From Talinum fruticosum (lineage: Eukaryota > Streptophyta > Magnoliopsida > Caryophyllales > Talinaceae), in assembly GCA_021018815.1 (NCBI GenBank), contig JAITYX010000077.1, positions 1,699,501-1,763,500 of the forward strand: a stretch of 64,000 nt of DNA, given 5' to 3'. The notes under the pieces were generated by a model. It did no database searches and was not told the DNA's origin. It was given only the letters and a program-made list of their open reading frames with translations. Made by a program: the position numbers and the translations under genes. Below are positions 37,686 to 48,778 of this stretch, piece by piece; position 1 is the first letter of the stretch, and each line of letters begins with the position of its first letter.

Positions 37686-40020
37686 TTATTTTGTGACACC
37701 TCGTTCCATTCTAAAACTTAAAAAATTGAAGATTATAAATTATCATGGGGATAAAGTTGGTAAAAGTTTTACAAAATATGGAACTGTAGATAAATATAAA
37801 TTTTAAATTTAACTAGAATAAAATCTCTTAATTTTGCTTTTTGACAGAGAAATTGAAGGTATATTTAAGAATAAAAAGAGTAATATAAGTTAACCAGAAT
37901 TTTTTAATCGTTATATACTAAAAGATGCCCGGACAAATAAATACTCAAAAGATATAAAAGTAGTCTAAGATAAACAAACAAACACAACATTACATTACAA
38001 TAAAATATACACTAAACAAAGAGCAAAATTGAGCTCTATGCAAGCTACTAAAGTTTATATCACGGACTCGGATCAATAGGTCCGAACCACATATTTTTGT
38101 TTGATTGAACAGAAGATAATTTAGAGGTAAGGGTTTGAGAAATTAAAAAAGGGTAATAATTTTTTTTTTTTTTTTGGCTTTTTTGTCTCCCGAATCCTTG
38201 GACTTAAAACTAAATAATATTGTAATAGAAATTAAAATAAGAGTTTCTAACACTCTCTCTCTCCTCAATAAAACTATCCAAGAATTGCCTTCTCTCGTTC
38301 TCACATGCTTTGTCCATTTCTAGTTAGACAAATATTTTTCATTAAATTTCGATTCAATCTAATTCAAAGCCAGTACAATTTGTATTATTTTATAAATCTA
38401 TTTTAATTTTTGAATTTACCTAATTAAGACCTACCATAATAACTTAATAACCCACTTGCTCCTTTTTTTGTGGGTTCACCATTAGCCCAATACTTTTAAC
38501 ATATAAAAATGTTGGATATTTTTTTATAAAAATTATATAAAAAAAAATCAAACATCGTCGTAACGTCTTATATGCACTGCAGAGTATTTGATCCTCCACA
38601 TATATCGATAGAAGGTTGAACGAACGGAAAAATAAGAAGAATTTTGTGAATCTAAACTAATAATATGTCACTCGAAAGTATATACTCTCATAAGCATTTA
38701 AGAATTTGTAAAACCTCAAAATGAGGAAGCAATGGTGAAACAATGGGAATTATCAATTTATTCTTGTTAAATGGGCCCCCAATGGCCCAACAAAGGCCCA
38801 ACATCTTCACCTCGCCGACCATGATCCTCGTGAAACTCACTCGCAAAATTTTTAAATTCATGAAAATGATGTGTGTGCGTCTTTGCGTATGTAAATTTTG
38901 CCTTCAAAAAAAGAAAAAAAACATCAGAAATAAATACATAAATGAATTAAAATATATATATATATATATTTTGGGGTTCATGGAGCTCTTGGCAACTCAT
39001 AATGGTCGGCGCTGACCCATGTGTGGTGGTGGTGGAGGCTTGGGTGGTGTGGCGCATTGGATCATATCAAATAGTTTCTTGCGTCAATGCCTACGTCACC
39101 TCCCTACATTGTATTTCCAAAATAAACTTATATTAGAAAAAATATCTCTTACTTGCTATAAAAATAGTAAAAGAATAAAAAGATAATATAAAACTTATAC
39201 ACATCAAGTAATGTTTTATAGATTATGTCTTATACATATCTGAACAATAATTTGAGTTTAGTGGGTGTCGGTAAATACAATTAAAAATCTTGTCAGATTA
39301 ATTGTTGATAAATATTTGGGTTTGAATCTTTCCTATTGTACCTTTTGCACTTCCTTATGTATACTTTGTCAAATGGAAGACAAAAGATAAGATAAAGATG
39401 CGACAAAAGAATTAGTTCTTGTTATATAATAGGAAGTTAATATAGAAATTAAATGAAAATAAGTTGAAATTCCATCAAATCATTTTTAAATTTTTATGTA
39501 TGGATCATTGTAAAACGACATCAAATTTAAGTGATCATGGTCTACAACCTACCGTAGCTTGCTATATCCTCTCAAATAAGTTCAACAAAATTTACTCGAC
39601 ATTAGTAATAGAAATCGATCTACTAAGAGTTTGTTCGAAATGACATTTATATCGAGTATATAACAACTTTTACATTATTACACCTCATTTTAGCAATAAG
39701 CTGTTATAACGACTAATCATTTTATCTCATTTCACCTATAGCGAGTTAAGCATTTATACTCATATCAACTATAACAGATTATAATAACTTATTTTAATTC
39801 AAGTAGTTTAAAATTAGGCTTGAAAAACTCACATTTGACATCTTGAAGGCAATTTAGAATTATATTAGATGCATGAATGAATATATATATATATATATAT
39901 ATTACTATAAAAGTCAGGTATGTGTAGTTTTATTTGACGACAGTACTACTACAAGTCTATATAACCATAAATCCAAACAAGCCCTTACGAAACCCACGAC
40001 CCAGCCACAGTGAATTTGAA

Positions 40021-40185
40021 GCAAATCGTAGCGTCACCAACTTGACGTCCAACTCATTCTCTATTCTACCTTTTGACTATAAATCTCGTCCCCTCACCAC
40101 ACCACCCTCCTCCCCCTTTATTTCTCCCTCCTCTCAAATCTCAATATCTCTCTCTCTCTGTCTCTCTCTACATACAAATTTCCAC
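40021..40185 (+). promoter_or_regulatory. Core promoter and leader of the glutaredoxin gene
   Basis: A TATA box (TATAAA, 40078-40083) lies 103 bases before the ATG at 40186, so transcription probably starts near 40110. The leader contains a CT run at about 40146-40168. About 30 to 45 bases upstream of the TATA box are CGTCA (40032-40036) and TGACG (40043-40047), an inverted pair of TGA-type bZIP half-sites. A third TGACG is at 39935-39939. Arabidopsis GRXC9 is known to be induced through TGA factors, so this pair is a plausible control site. Confidence 0.55.
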
Positions 40186-40602
40186 ATGCAAGAGGCATTG
40201 CCGTACAAGAGATGGGACGCGCCGCCGCCCATGCCCGCCCCTGCCTCGCCGCCCACCACCTCCGACGCAGCCGCTACGGCGGTGGAGAGCCTGGTGAAGG
40301 AGAACCCGGTGATCGTCATCGGGAAGCGCGGCTGCTTCATGTGCCACGTGGTCAGGAAACTGCTCCTGGGGTTGGGAGTCAATCCTCCAGTGTTTGAGAT
40401 TGATGGGGACGAGGGTATTTTGGTCAATTCACTGATTTCTTCTAGTAGTGCTAATAATAAGAATAATATTAAGGAGGGAAATTGCAATTTCCTCTGGTTT
40501 TTGTGGGAGGAGTTGTTTGGTGGGCTGGATAAGGTTATGGCTACCCATCTCTCTGGTGAATTGGTGCCTATTCTCAAACAGGCTGGTGCTCTCTGGCTCT
40601 AA
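40186..40602 (+). CDS. CC-type glutaredoxin, GRXC9/ROXY-like, with altered central block
   Basis: CC-type glutaredoxins are land-plant proteins that bind TGA transcription factors and act in defence, hormone crosstalk and flower development. This single-exon gene gives 138 residues. It has a proline-rich start, ENPVIVIGKRGC at the active site, HVVRKLLLGLGVNPPVFEID, and the hallmark end LFGGLDKVMATHLSGELVPI then LKQAGALWL, where ALWL is the TGA-interaction tail. Two oddities are seen. The active site reads C50-F-M-C53 rather than the usual CC(M/L)(C/S). The conserved strand that should read like KLQFPLVFVGG is present in the DNA (40479-40511) but out of frame; as written it becomes CNFLWFLWEE. 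A missing base near 40476-40478 and two missing bases near 40509-40512 would explain it, three in all, so the frame recovers. The ATG at 40186 is chosen over an in-frame start upstream because that one lies before the TATA box. Confidence 0.9.
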   Translation: MQEALPYKRWDAPPPMPAPASPPTTSDAAATAVESLVKENPVIVIGKRGCFMCHVVRKLLLGLGVNPPVFEIDGDEGILVNSLISSSSANNKNNIKEGNCNFLWFLWEELFGGLDKVMATHLSGELVPILKQAGALWL

Positions 40603-43165
40603 CTTAATTACTTACCCTCATTTTTCGATTTTTCGCGACCACAACCGGCTCGGTGGTAAAACAGATCGAGATGTATACAGTCTTATCTGATTTAGAAAAT
40701 ATTGTATCTCATGCTGATTTTGCATCAATTAGAAGTGTGTCCTTGATCATGTTTCACATAAGAACTTGCATTGTTTGGCACTTTGTACATATCCAAACTA
40801 TATCATATGATTTTTGTCTTATTTCCTCCCACCTCCTTTTTTTCCATGTTTTGATTGGTGCAAACTATCCCTTGTGGATGAGAATGTCCCCTTCACCACT
40901 CCTAGTCCTCAAAGATGTGCAAATTTCTCTCGGTTGTTTCTCAGCATCGTGCATTTCAGAACTCAACTCTGTCAAAATTTTCAACTCAATTGGCCGTAAT
41001 ATATATCCGAAGGCATATCTTTCAGGTGTATAATAAGTGATCTGCTTCAAATGGGCTATCATGAACTCCGATTTTTATTTTATACGGTTACCTTCTAATT
41101 TTACCTATACTTAAAAGATACAAGAACAATGTTGTTATTACGCCAAAGAAAAAGATTAAAATAAAAGAAAAAGGAAAGCATTTTAGGCTTAGGCTATCCA
41201 TCATTTCATCATCAAGGGGATTGAGATGATATCATCATCCTTGATCACATATTGGTGGGGAGTTTAGAAGTCGTTGTCCACGTGGCATGATTTTTTGGGG
41301 TTAGGTTGATCACTATAGTGTAGGGCAGGGGTTGACCCAGTCAACCCTTTTTAGATTTTAGTAGATATTGTTTTCGATTATTATTAATTTAAATAAATAA
41401 ACAAAATTGGATAATTCTGAGTTTTTCATTTTTTTGGCTGAAATCCGGATCATATTATTGTCGGTCTTTTTCCGATAGAAAGAGGAATTTCATTAATAAA
41501 AATTCATATAACATTAATAAAGATAATTTTCTAATAATAAGAATAAATTTATTCGACTCTATACTCGTAATATAAATCTAACCACAAACTACAATTTTCG
41601 ACTTTAATCTATCGTCTTTGTTGCACTGCTAATATATGACTATGTATGAATATAATAGTAGTGGTTTTTGGTATAATATAATTGAGGTCCAGAGAGGCCC
41701 TTGATTGCGCCAAACGCACCGTGGGAGATTATTATTATTAAGGGTGTTATATTCATAGGATTAGGACGTTTTGGACAGGGCTAGGACAGACTGGAAAGTC
41801 CTCAAACTCCTCTCATCCAATGTTTGGCAGCCACTTTTGATGGGTAATTCATGCATTACATGGTGACAATGTCATGCTTTTAATGAGCCTTTTAATGTGT
41901 CTAGGCATCATGGCCTCCTCCTCTCCTCCATTGTAGAACAACATTTTAAAGTGGGTGGGTGTTTTATGAGACTCCCATTTCGGATTAGATTCGACTGTTT
42001 TGATTTGATACGAACTGATAATGATTAGAGATGGCTATATCTTTAAATATAAACTTTAAGTATTCGCAGTTTATTCTATGGAAGGATCTGTAAAATTTGA
42101 ATGAATTCCGATAGTAAATAATTGAAATGAAGATGTGTTGTTGAGTTATATATTTTATACAGTATTTCTAAATAAATATGCATAGAAATTGAAACTGTCA
42201 GTCCTTGTTATATTAATGGCATTTATATCATTTATACTTAAACTATAACAACTAATTATTTTAACTAATTTTAGCACATTTCAATTCATTTAAGCTCATT
42301 TCACTAGTATCGACTAATCATTTCAGCTCATAATAATTATAAAAATTAATCATTTAAATTCATTTAAATTATAATAATTTATTTTAATAGTTATTTCAAA
42401 CAGAGTTATCCCTCTTATGATATTATGGGCATCACAAAAACAAGTTTATTTTAATAAAAATCCACGAGTCTAATCCTTCCTTCATTTTCTTAATCAAAAC
42501 TCCGCGCGGTAATTAGTGTAAAGGAGATGATTTTGGGTGGACCCGGCAAGATAATTAGATAAGGGCAAGCTCTTCCCAAGATTGACATGTGAGCAAAACG
42601 TGACCAATAATTTACTAAAACTAATTTTTAATTAGTCGTAATCGCAATTATCCCGACAAGAAGATAGGGTTTTATGTTAAAAAATGACCAGATCAGTAAT
42701 TACTTAGTTTATTAATAAGAGCTGAAATATATGGTGTCCTCGGGACACCCGATAAAAGAGTATTAATTGTATTTTTAATACTAAAAAATAAATAAAAATT
42801 AAAGTATCGGCAATAGGAGAAATAATGAACCGTATTAACCCTGTCGAAAAATAACATTAGATATTATAATAATAAATATAATTTATCTTTTATCCTTAGG
42901 ACACTAATATAACGTTTTCCTTTATTAATCATGGTTTAAGGGGGTAATGAAGGTTAGAGTCAAGTGAGATTTGACAAAACATGTAAGAAAAAACGTGTTG
43001 CGGTGAGCAAATGTGCAGATTGCATAAGCAGCACATTCTTTGGTAGATCCACCCGAGAGCTTGATCATCTTATTTAACAATTAATTTAATTAATAGTGAC
43101 CATCTTAGTATATTTTATCTCACAATTTACAACAATATTTATTCCAAGTATCACCTTTAAAGGGT
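40603..43165. other. 3' flank of the glutaredoxin gene and AT-rich intergenic DNA
   Basis: The 3' UTR probably covers the first few hundred bases. Beyond 41100 the DNA is AT-rich, with a MITE-like remnant at about 42190-42415 related to the repeats at 52280-52932. No gene was recognised. Confidence 0.5.

Positions 43166-43167
<2 letters not shown>

Positions 43168-43235
<68 letters not shown>
43168..43235. repeat. Long (TA)n microsatellite
   Basis: About 33 uninterrupted TA units, the longest simple repeat in the window. Confidence 0.97.
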
Positions 43236-43239
<4 letters not shown>

Positions 43240-43840
43240 CTATGGCTTAGGGTCTTTTATTTTTCTAAAGGTCATGAATGTGCTACGTCACTAATCTCTC
43301 CTCCCCACAATCCCACCACCGATACCTTTCTTCTCTCTCCACTACTGTTGCCCAGAAAAATTCCAGCCACCAAGCCCATAGCAAATGGCGACCACCCCTA
43401 GGTTCACCAATGGCCGTTGAACCCCGATTAAAGCTCGGTGGCACCGACACACATCGTGGTGGTTGCCTCGTCTCTGCAAGAGGGTTGGAGAGGCAGTGGT
43501 AGCCGGCGATTGAGTTCCAGGTGGTGTGGTGGTCGGCGAGGTGGCCGGAGAGCCAGCAAATTGCAGTAGAGAGATGAAAGACATTAGAGAGCGGGATGAG
43601 AGGGCGAAGAAATTGGGGTAAGGGGCAAAACAAATGACGTTGATTTTCAACGACCTCTAATTTATTCACGTGACTTTTTTGGCCTGACTCATTAAAAGTC
43701 ATGTGACCATACTTTAACACCAGCCCACATTAGAGCCATTGGATCAAATTTGGACGGTTGAGATGAAAAGTTATCATGATAAGGGTAGTTCTCATTTTAA
43801 GTGTCGGTTCTCAGTAGATATATATATATATATATATATG
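43236..43840. mobile_element. GC-rich non-autonomous element inserted in a TA repeat
   Basis: About 580 bases, much richer in G and C than the surroundings, sit between the long (TA)n run and a second (TA)n run at 43818-43840. The inner part (43290-43620) is CT- and GGTGG-rich. It gives open frames on both strands that match no family I know, which is typical of composition rather than coding. The right part (43730-43800) has the repeat-like words GAGCCATTGGATCAAATTTG and GGACGGTTGAGAT. Elements that target TA microsatellites are known in plants (Micron in rice). I infer a similar insertion here but cannot name the family. Confidence 0.5.
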
Positions 43841-46744
43841 TGTAAAAGTTAGTGTAAGCGTTGCGATTTTAACATGTGGGAGATAAATTTTTTTGAATTT
43901 TTTTTTCTGTATTAAAGTTATATTGAAGAATAGAAATTATTATTGAGAGCAAGAGGTTATTATTAGTGTATACTATTATGTAAATATGTTAATTTTTTTT
44001 ATAGTATGTAAAAATTTTATGGTACATATTAATATCATGTCATTTTAACACGTAATAATTTAAAAAATAAGACATGTATAAATACTCTAGAATAAGGATG
44101 AGGAAGTGAAATACATGTGCATGCAATAATAATGAAGAAAATAATATATGGTCATAAACCTTAAAAAGAATTTTTGTCTTCTTAATAGGGGCTTTCATGA
44201 AAGTGAGAGAACCATATATATGTAAGATCTTGGTTATTAATGGTTGAACCTTTTATATGAATTACCCTTTTTTTGTATTTTTTAAAAAATTCTCTACTTA
44301 AAAAGAATGGTTCAATAGTATATTTATATATTTAAAAAAATTCTCTATTTACAATTTCTAAAATAAATATTTTAAAACAGCCCGTACATAACATATAGAT
44401 TAAAGTTTGGTTTATATTGTTAGTCAATCATGTGTGATTAACTTCCAAGAAATTAAGAAAAATCAAATGACGTAATGATTAGAAAAATAATAGGCTATTA
44501 AACCTTCCTTTAATCATTGATTAATATGTAAATGTAGTGTTGGATGATCTAATTGCATCCAATAATACGTGAGCATGAACGTTAGCTTTGGCATAAAAGT
44601 CATTTTCATAAATGCATAAATCGTACGTAGACAAATTTTTATGCCAAATTAATAATAAAGTGGAGAGAAAATTGAGACTATTTTGATATGCCATGATGAA
44701 AGCAAAGCATAACTTATTTGACTATTTGGCCAAGAAATCTCTTTGCACTTTCCTTCTTGTATGTAAGCTTTTGACATTTTTTTTTATATAAGATTTTGAC
44801 AATTATTGGTATATATATAATTAATATGACACTAATATTTTTCAGTATTGCGTACTTTGCAAAATTAATGATCGGAATCCAGGATTCGGGTCAACTATAG
44901 GGTTAGTTTTTAAAAAATATTAGTGTCAAAGATAAGAGTGTTATGGGATAAATGGAAGTTCGAGATATTGTGAGCGAGTATGACTCAAAGTTCAGGATAC
45001 ACAAATCTAATAATCCTTAATTTTATGGCGCTTAATGTTATATAATTTCATGAATAATTTAATTATAACAAACTTTAAGTTACTATTTTCAAAGTGGCAT
45101 AATTTATGTATAAATGTTTCAATCATTTATGGATGTCTTTACTTTAAAAAAATTGAATAATATTTGTGAAATAAATGTATATAGAAAAATTGATTTGATT
45201 GGACCATATATAAAATATATGGATTAATTTCTAGATTGGTGGTTTAATTTATGTCTTTATTGACAAACTTTTAATTAGTCTTATTTAAGTCGTTGAGAGG
45301 AAGGTAAATGGAAGTTCAAAATCAAATCAAACTACATGGTAAAGAGATGAGCAATTTACAGCTAAATTTGGTTGATATTCCCACGAAATTTCTCTCTCAC
45401 ATATTAGTATTGAAAAATTTCTCAATAAGCTTGGTTAATTAGAACAAAACTTATACCGTGATCACGAGTCTATAAACTTGGGCGACATGAAAAGCAACAA
45501 CAGGTGGGGAGGAGAAGGGACAACATCATTTGCCATTTTTATCTTTTGTGTCCCGAGTATATGGATTGGGGATCACGTGATAAATTGTATGTTTAGAACT
45601 CCCCTTTGTCTTGGTTCTCTTTTTCTCCCTTTAACGAAAAGAATGTCACAAGTACAACAATTAGTTAAAATTCTTCACACAATCTTGATATAACAGTTAA
45701 TATTAAGATTTTGAGTATATTAAATTAATTTTCATGGTTGATTTCCATCTCCCATTAGATATACTGATATTTAATTATTGTTCCTCTAAACACAATAACA
45801 ACAATAACGACAACAACAACAAATAGTTGAAAGGTAGAATACAAATTCTTAGGTATAACTGTTTTATTTATTTTGAGACAAATTTTGGTGGTGATTTTTA
45901 AAGGCCTTGAGGCGACTAATAATTTATTGTAAAGTAACTCTTTAATTCGAGATTGACTAATAGTTCATCTAGTATTAACTGTCATTACAACCACTCCAAA
46001 ATAAACTATTAACCCCAACTATATATTATCAAAAATTAAAAGTTACTTAAGTTACATCAATCTCATAATATATTTTATATACACGGTTTCGCACAAGACT
46101 TTATGTTTTTTTTTTCCGTGTTGTCTTATGATCATAATCCATGCACCTTTTTTCGTATGTGACAGATCTTGCTGTTACTTGAGGTTTTGGTCTTATAAAT
46201 CTAGATGGTTTGATTTTTCTGTAGGCCTACAAAGAGTCAAAATTTTCAATTGAATTTATTAATTACATGTTCAAGCCTTTTGTTACACCTTTTTCCCATA
46301 CATATGGGATTCTCTGTGATTTCTTGAGAGACTTTTTAATGTGTGGAATTTCCATTTCTTGATAATTCCTTGAATTTAAGCCTTAAAATTAATATTCCGT
46401 ATAAAACATTCTACAAATCCACTTGCAACTTTATTTTAGTATTAGGCATGTGAAAGTATATCGACTCATTATAATTGGTCGATTTTAATTTTTTAATTAA
46501 ACTCCTCATTTTTACGGTGATATTTTTTATCTAATTGCGTCACGTCGTACTTGGTAAAATTTTTGTATCCATTTAGTTAGTATATTTAGAATGGTTGATA
46601 ATATAACCATATATGTAGCTCAACTTTTATCACTAAATCAAAACTTTACTTAAATTTTAGGTTCTTTTGTTTTGAAAAAAGATGAATATAATAAAAAGTT
46701 GTGACAATGGAGGAGTTCTTGGAGCTTAAAGTTTAAAATTAGGT

Positions 46745-47168
46745 TATGTCCGACTCGTCAAAATCGGTTATCCGAGTAGAAAATAGTTATTTGTATAACG
46801 AGATAGTTATTTAGGTAACTCATAACTACTTGAATTTAAGGGGTAACTATATTTAACTAAGCGGTTAAAGGAAATGTGTTTGATAATTATAGGAGTTAGC
46901 TATCTGATTATTGTTAATTGCTATAAAAGGGTAAAAATAATTTGATGAATATAAAATTGATGAAGGAATTTTTTTGAAAGAAAATATAAAACGCTATTTT
47001 AAAATGTAAAAAACTATATTTTTAACGTTTTATAAATGATATAAGTTATTGCAAATACTAGTTAATACACTATTTTAGTTAACACCGATATTTTAATTAT
47101 TAGAATTTTGACTTCATCGAAAAGTTAAACGCAACTCCAAACATTATTGTCGAATAGGGCCTAAGATT
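46745..47168. mobile_element. MITE-like element, copy B of a dispersed pair
   Basis: Diverged relative of 37245-37685. The right end reads ATTGTCGAATAGGGCC, the counterpart of TTGTTGTCGAGTAGGACC in copy A. The left end has TCCGACTCGTCAAAAT. It is non-coding. Confidence 0.62.
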
Positions 47169-47414
47169 CACTAATAAGGTGAGTTTTTATAAGTGCCAAT
47201 TAGAACTGTTAATAAAGTGTTTGCAAGTTATTACAAAAACTTGGATTAACCTTTAAACTTTAATTAGCGTGGATGAAACATAAGGCCTGACTGCTAAGAG
47301 TAAATTTGGTTCTAAACACCAGTGGGCTAGGATAAGCCCATATAAGCCAATGTTAATGCAATGGGTAAATATTTCAAGACCAAACCCAGCCCAGAATACT
47401 TGTCCACCACACTC

Positions 47415-47546
47415 GAGGAGAAGCTCGAGAGCGACAAGAGGGAAGAAAATGAACCCTCAAAATATTTATACTATGAACCCGAAGAGAAGCTCGAGAGCGA
47501 TAAGAGGGAAAAAATGAACCCTCAAAATATTTATACTATGGACCCG
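47415..47546. repeat. 66-bp tandem pair
   Basis: Two copies, at 47415-47480 and 47481-47546, each with AAGCTCGAGAGCGA and CCCTCAAAATATTTATACTA. The unit length is a multiple of three, so it leaves a repeated open frame (EEKLESDKRE), but no host gene is evident. Confidence 0.9.
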
Positions 47547-48275
47547 AAGTTATAAATTTCGTGATATAAATTTTGAAACATTATAGCTCTTTTCTATATA
47601 ACTTTTTAACAAAAAAATAGGTTGCTTTGTGAACAGAACAAAATTTTAGTATTTTCTGATATTGAACCTATCGGTAGCATGTTAGGTTGCGATCCAATTC
47701 CCTTGTTGCATCTGTAATACCAAATTTCTCTACCAGTTTAGGCAAAAGGAAAATAAAGGACAAGTAAAAATTTGAGTCTATCAATATGATGATATGACAT
47801 AATTTGGGAGAAATAATTTAATATTTTTTAAAAAAGAATCATAAAATTAGGGGACTAATTTAAAAAATTAAAATAAAACTAGCCAGCCATGATCTTGCAT
47901 TCAGTACCGGCGAAGTCATTACTTTTATGCTAGTGATCATTTCGTGGTTGGGCACAATTTTATCAGCGTATCATTCTTAAATGCTTCAGAGTATATATAT
48001 TATCGGGGAGAGATTAAATCATTTATTGACATATGATGAAGAGCGAGATAATCCCACGAGCATGTAAGACGTTACGTATTATACACCAAGAAGTTTATAC
48101 TTTTAGGACATGCGTCAGGAAATGGTTGAATGAAAGAGAAAATATGGAGAGTTTTGTAGGCAAGGATAATGATATGGTACCTAACCGTATAATCTTCCAA
48201 GTGCACATAAAAATTTATACAAATTCATAGCATAAATAGAAGTCCATGTTTTATTATAGTTTGCTTACATTTTCC

Positions 48276-48778
48276 TCATAGTTGGCCTTCATTGTTTCCA
48301 ATCAAACAGGCAAAAAGTTCATTTGCCAAACTAGAACAAGGTTCCCCAACAAGCATAATTCTCGAGCTACCTTCCTCTTCAGAGCTGTACTTGCACCCAC
48401 CTGAATACTTAGATGACATTGTTGAGGATGAAGAACTGGACATCAGAAGCAACTGCTGATGGGCACCCTCCAATTCTTGCCTAAGCCTCTGGACTTCCCT
48501 CTCGAGCCTCTCATTCTCAGCCAAGGCACCCTCTAGCCTTTCCTGTAAGGCCCTGTGGTCCATCTCTAGGGTTTGGCTCTTCCACCGCGCCCGCTTGTTC
48601 TGGTACCACACCGCCACCTGACGCCCGGGAGGCCTAACTGTTGGGATAGGTGGTATTTTCGGTCTGGGTCGAGTTTCGGGTTGAACTTGAAACTAGCCTC
48701 TAGGAGGTGAACTTGTTCTTGGGTTAGCCTCTTGTTGCTACACTTGGGTTTTTGGGCTGTATTCTTTGAGGTATACAT
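48276..48778 (-). CDS. HD-Zip class I transcription factor (ATHB-52-like), one-base deletion in the homeodomain
   Basis: HD-Zip I proteins bind pseudopalindromic AATNATT sites as dimers through a homeodomain followed by a leucine zipper. From the ATG at 48778 the minus strand reads KRLTQEQVHLLEASFKFNPK, then LDPDRKYHLSQQLGLP, the first two homeodomain helices. The third, DNA-reading helix (RQVAVWYQNKRARWKSQTLE) continues one base out of frame. A single missing G in the GGG at 48624-48626 separates them. The zipper follows with leucines about seven apart (ALQERLEGALAENERLEREV), and the protein ends ELFACLIGNNEGQL, similar to ATHB-52. Restored length would be about 167 residues, normal for this short subgroup. 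As written, the product would lose helix 3 and the zipper. There is no intron. Confidence 0.87.

Larger units (their letters stand above)
33096..40020. other. Long intergenic region with transposon remnants
   Basis: About 7 kb with no recognisable host gene. It holds a (GGGTT)n run near 33855-33885, the two MITE-like elements listed separately, a TATA-type microsatellite at 38950-38970 and another at 39880-39902. A less AT-rich block at 33270-33560 and one at 36570-36960 do not match anything I know. The frame at 35501-35773 is AT-rich and unconvincing. Confidence 0.5.
43841..48275. other. AT-rich intergenic DNA upstream of the HD-Zip gene's 3' end
   Basis: No host gene was recognised. It includes the second MITE copy and a 66-bp tandem pair, both listed separately. 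The frames at 45478-45693 and 48033-48230 match nothing I know. Confidence 0.5.

Noticed and set aside
39934..40185. Upstream extension of the glutaredoxin frame
   Set aside because: It lies before and across the TATA box and has no homology; the start at 40186 fits the family.
43283..43720. Long open frames on both strands
   Set aside because: They come from GC-rich, CT/GGTGG-biased DNA; no domain, no splice context, and both strands are open at once.
47361..47555. Frame with a repeated EEKLESDKRE unit
   Set aside because: It is a 66-bp tandem duplication that happens to be a multiple of three; no promoter, signal or homolog is evident.
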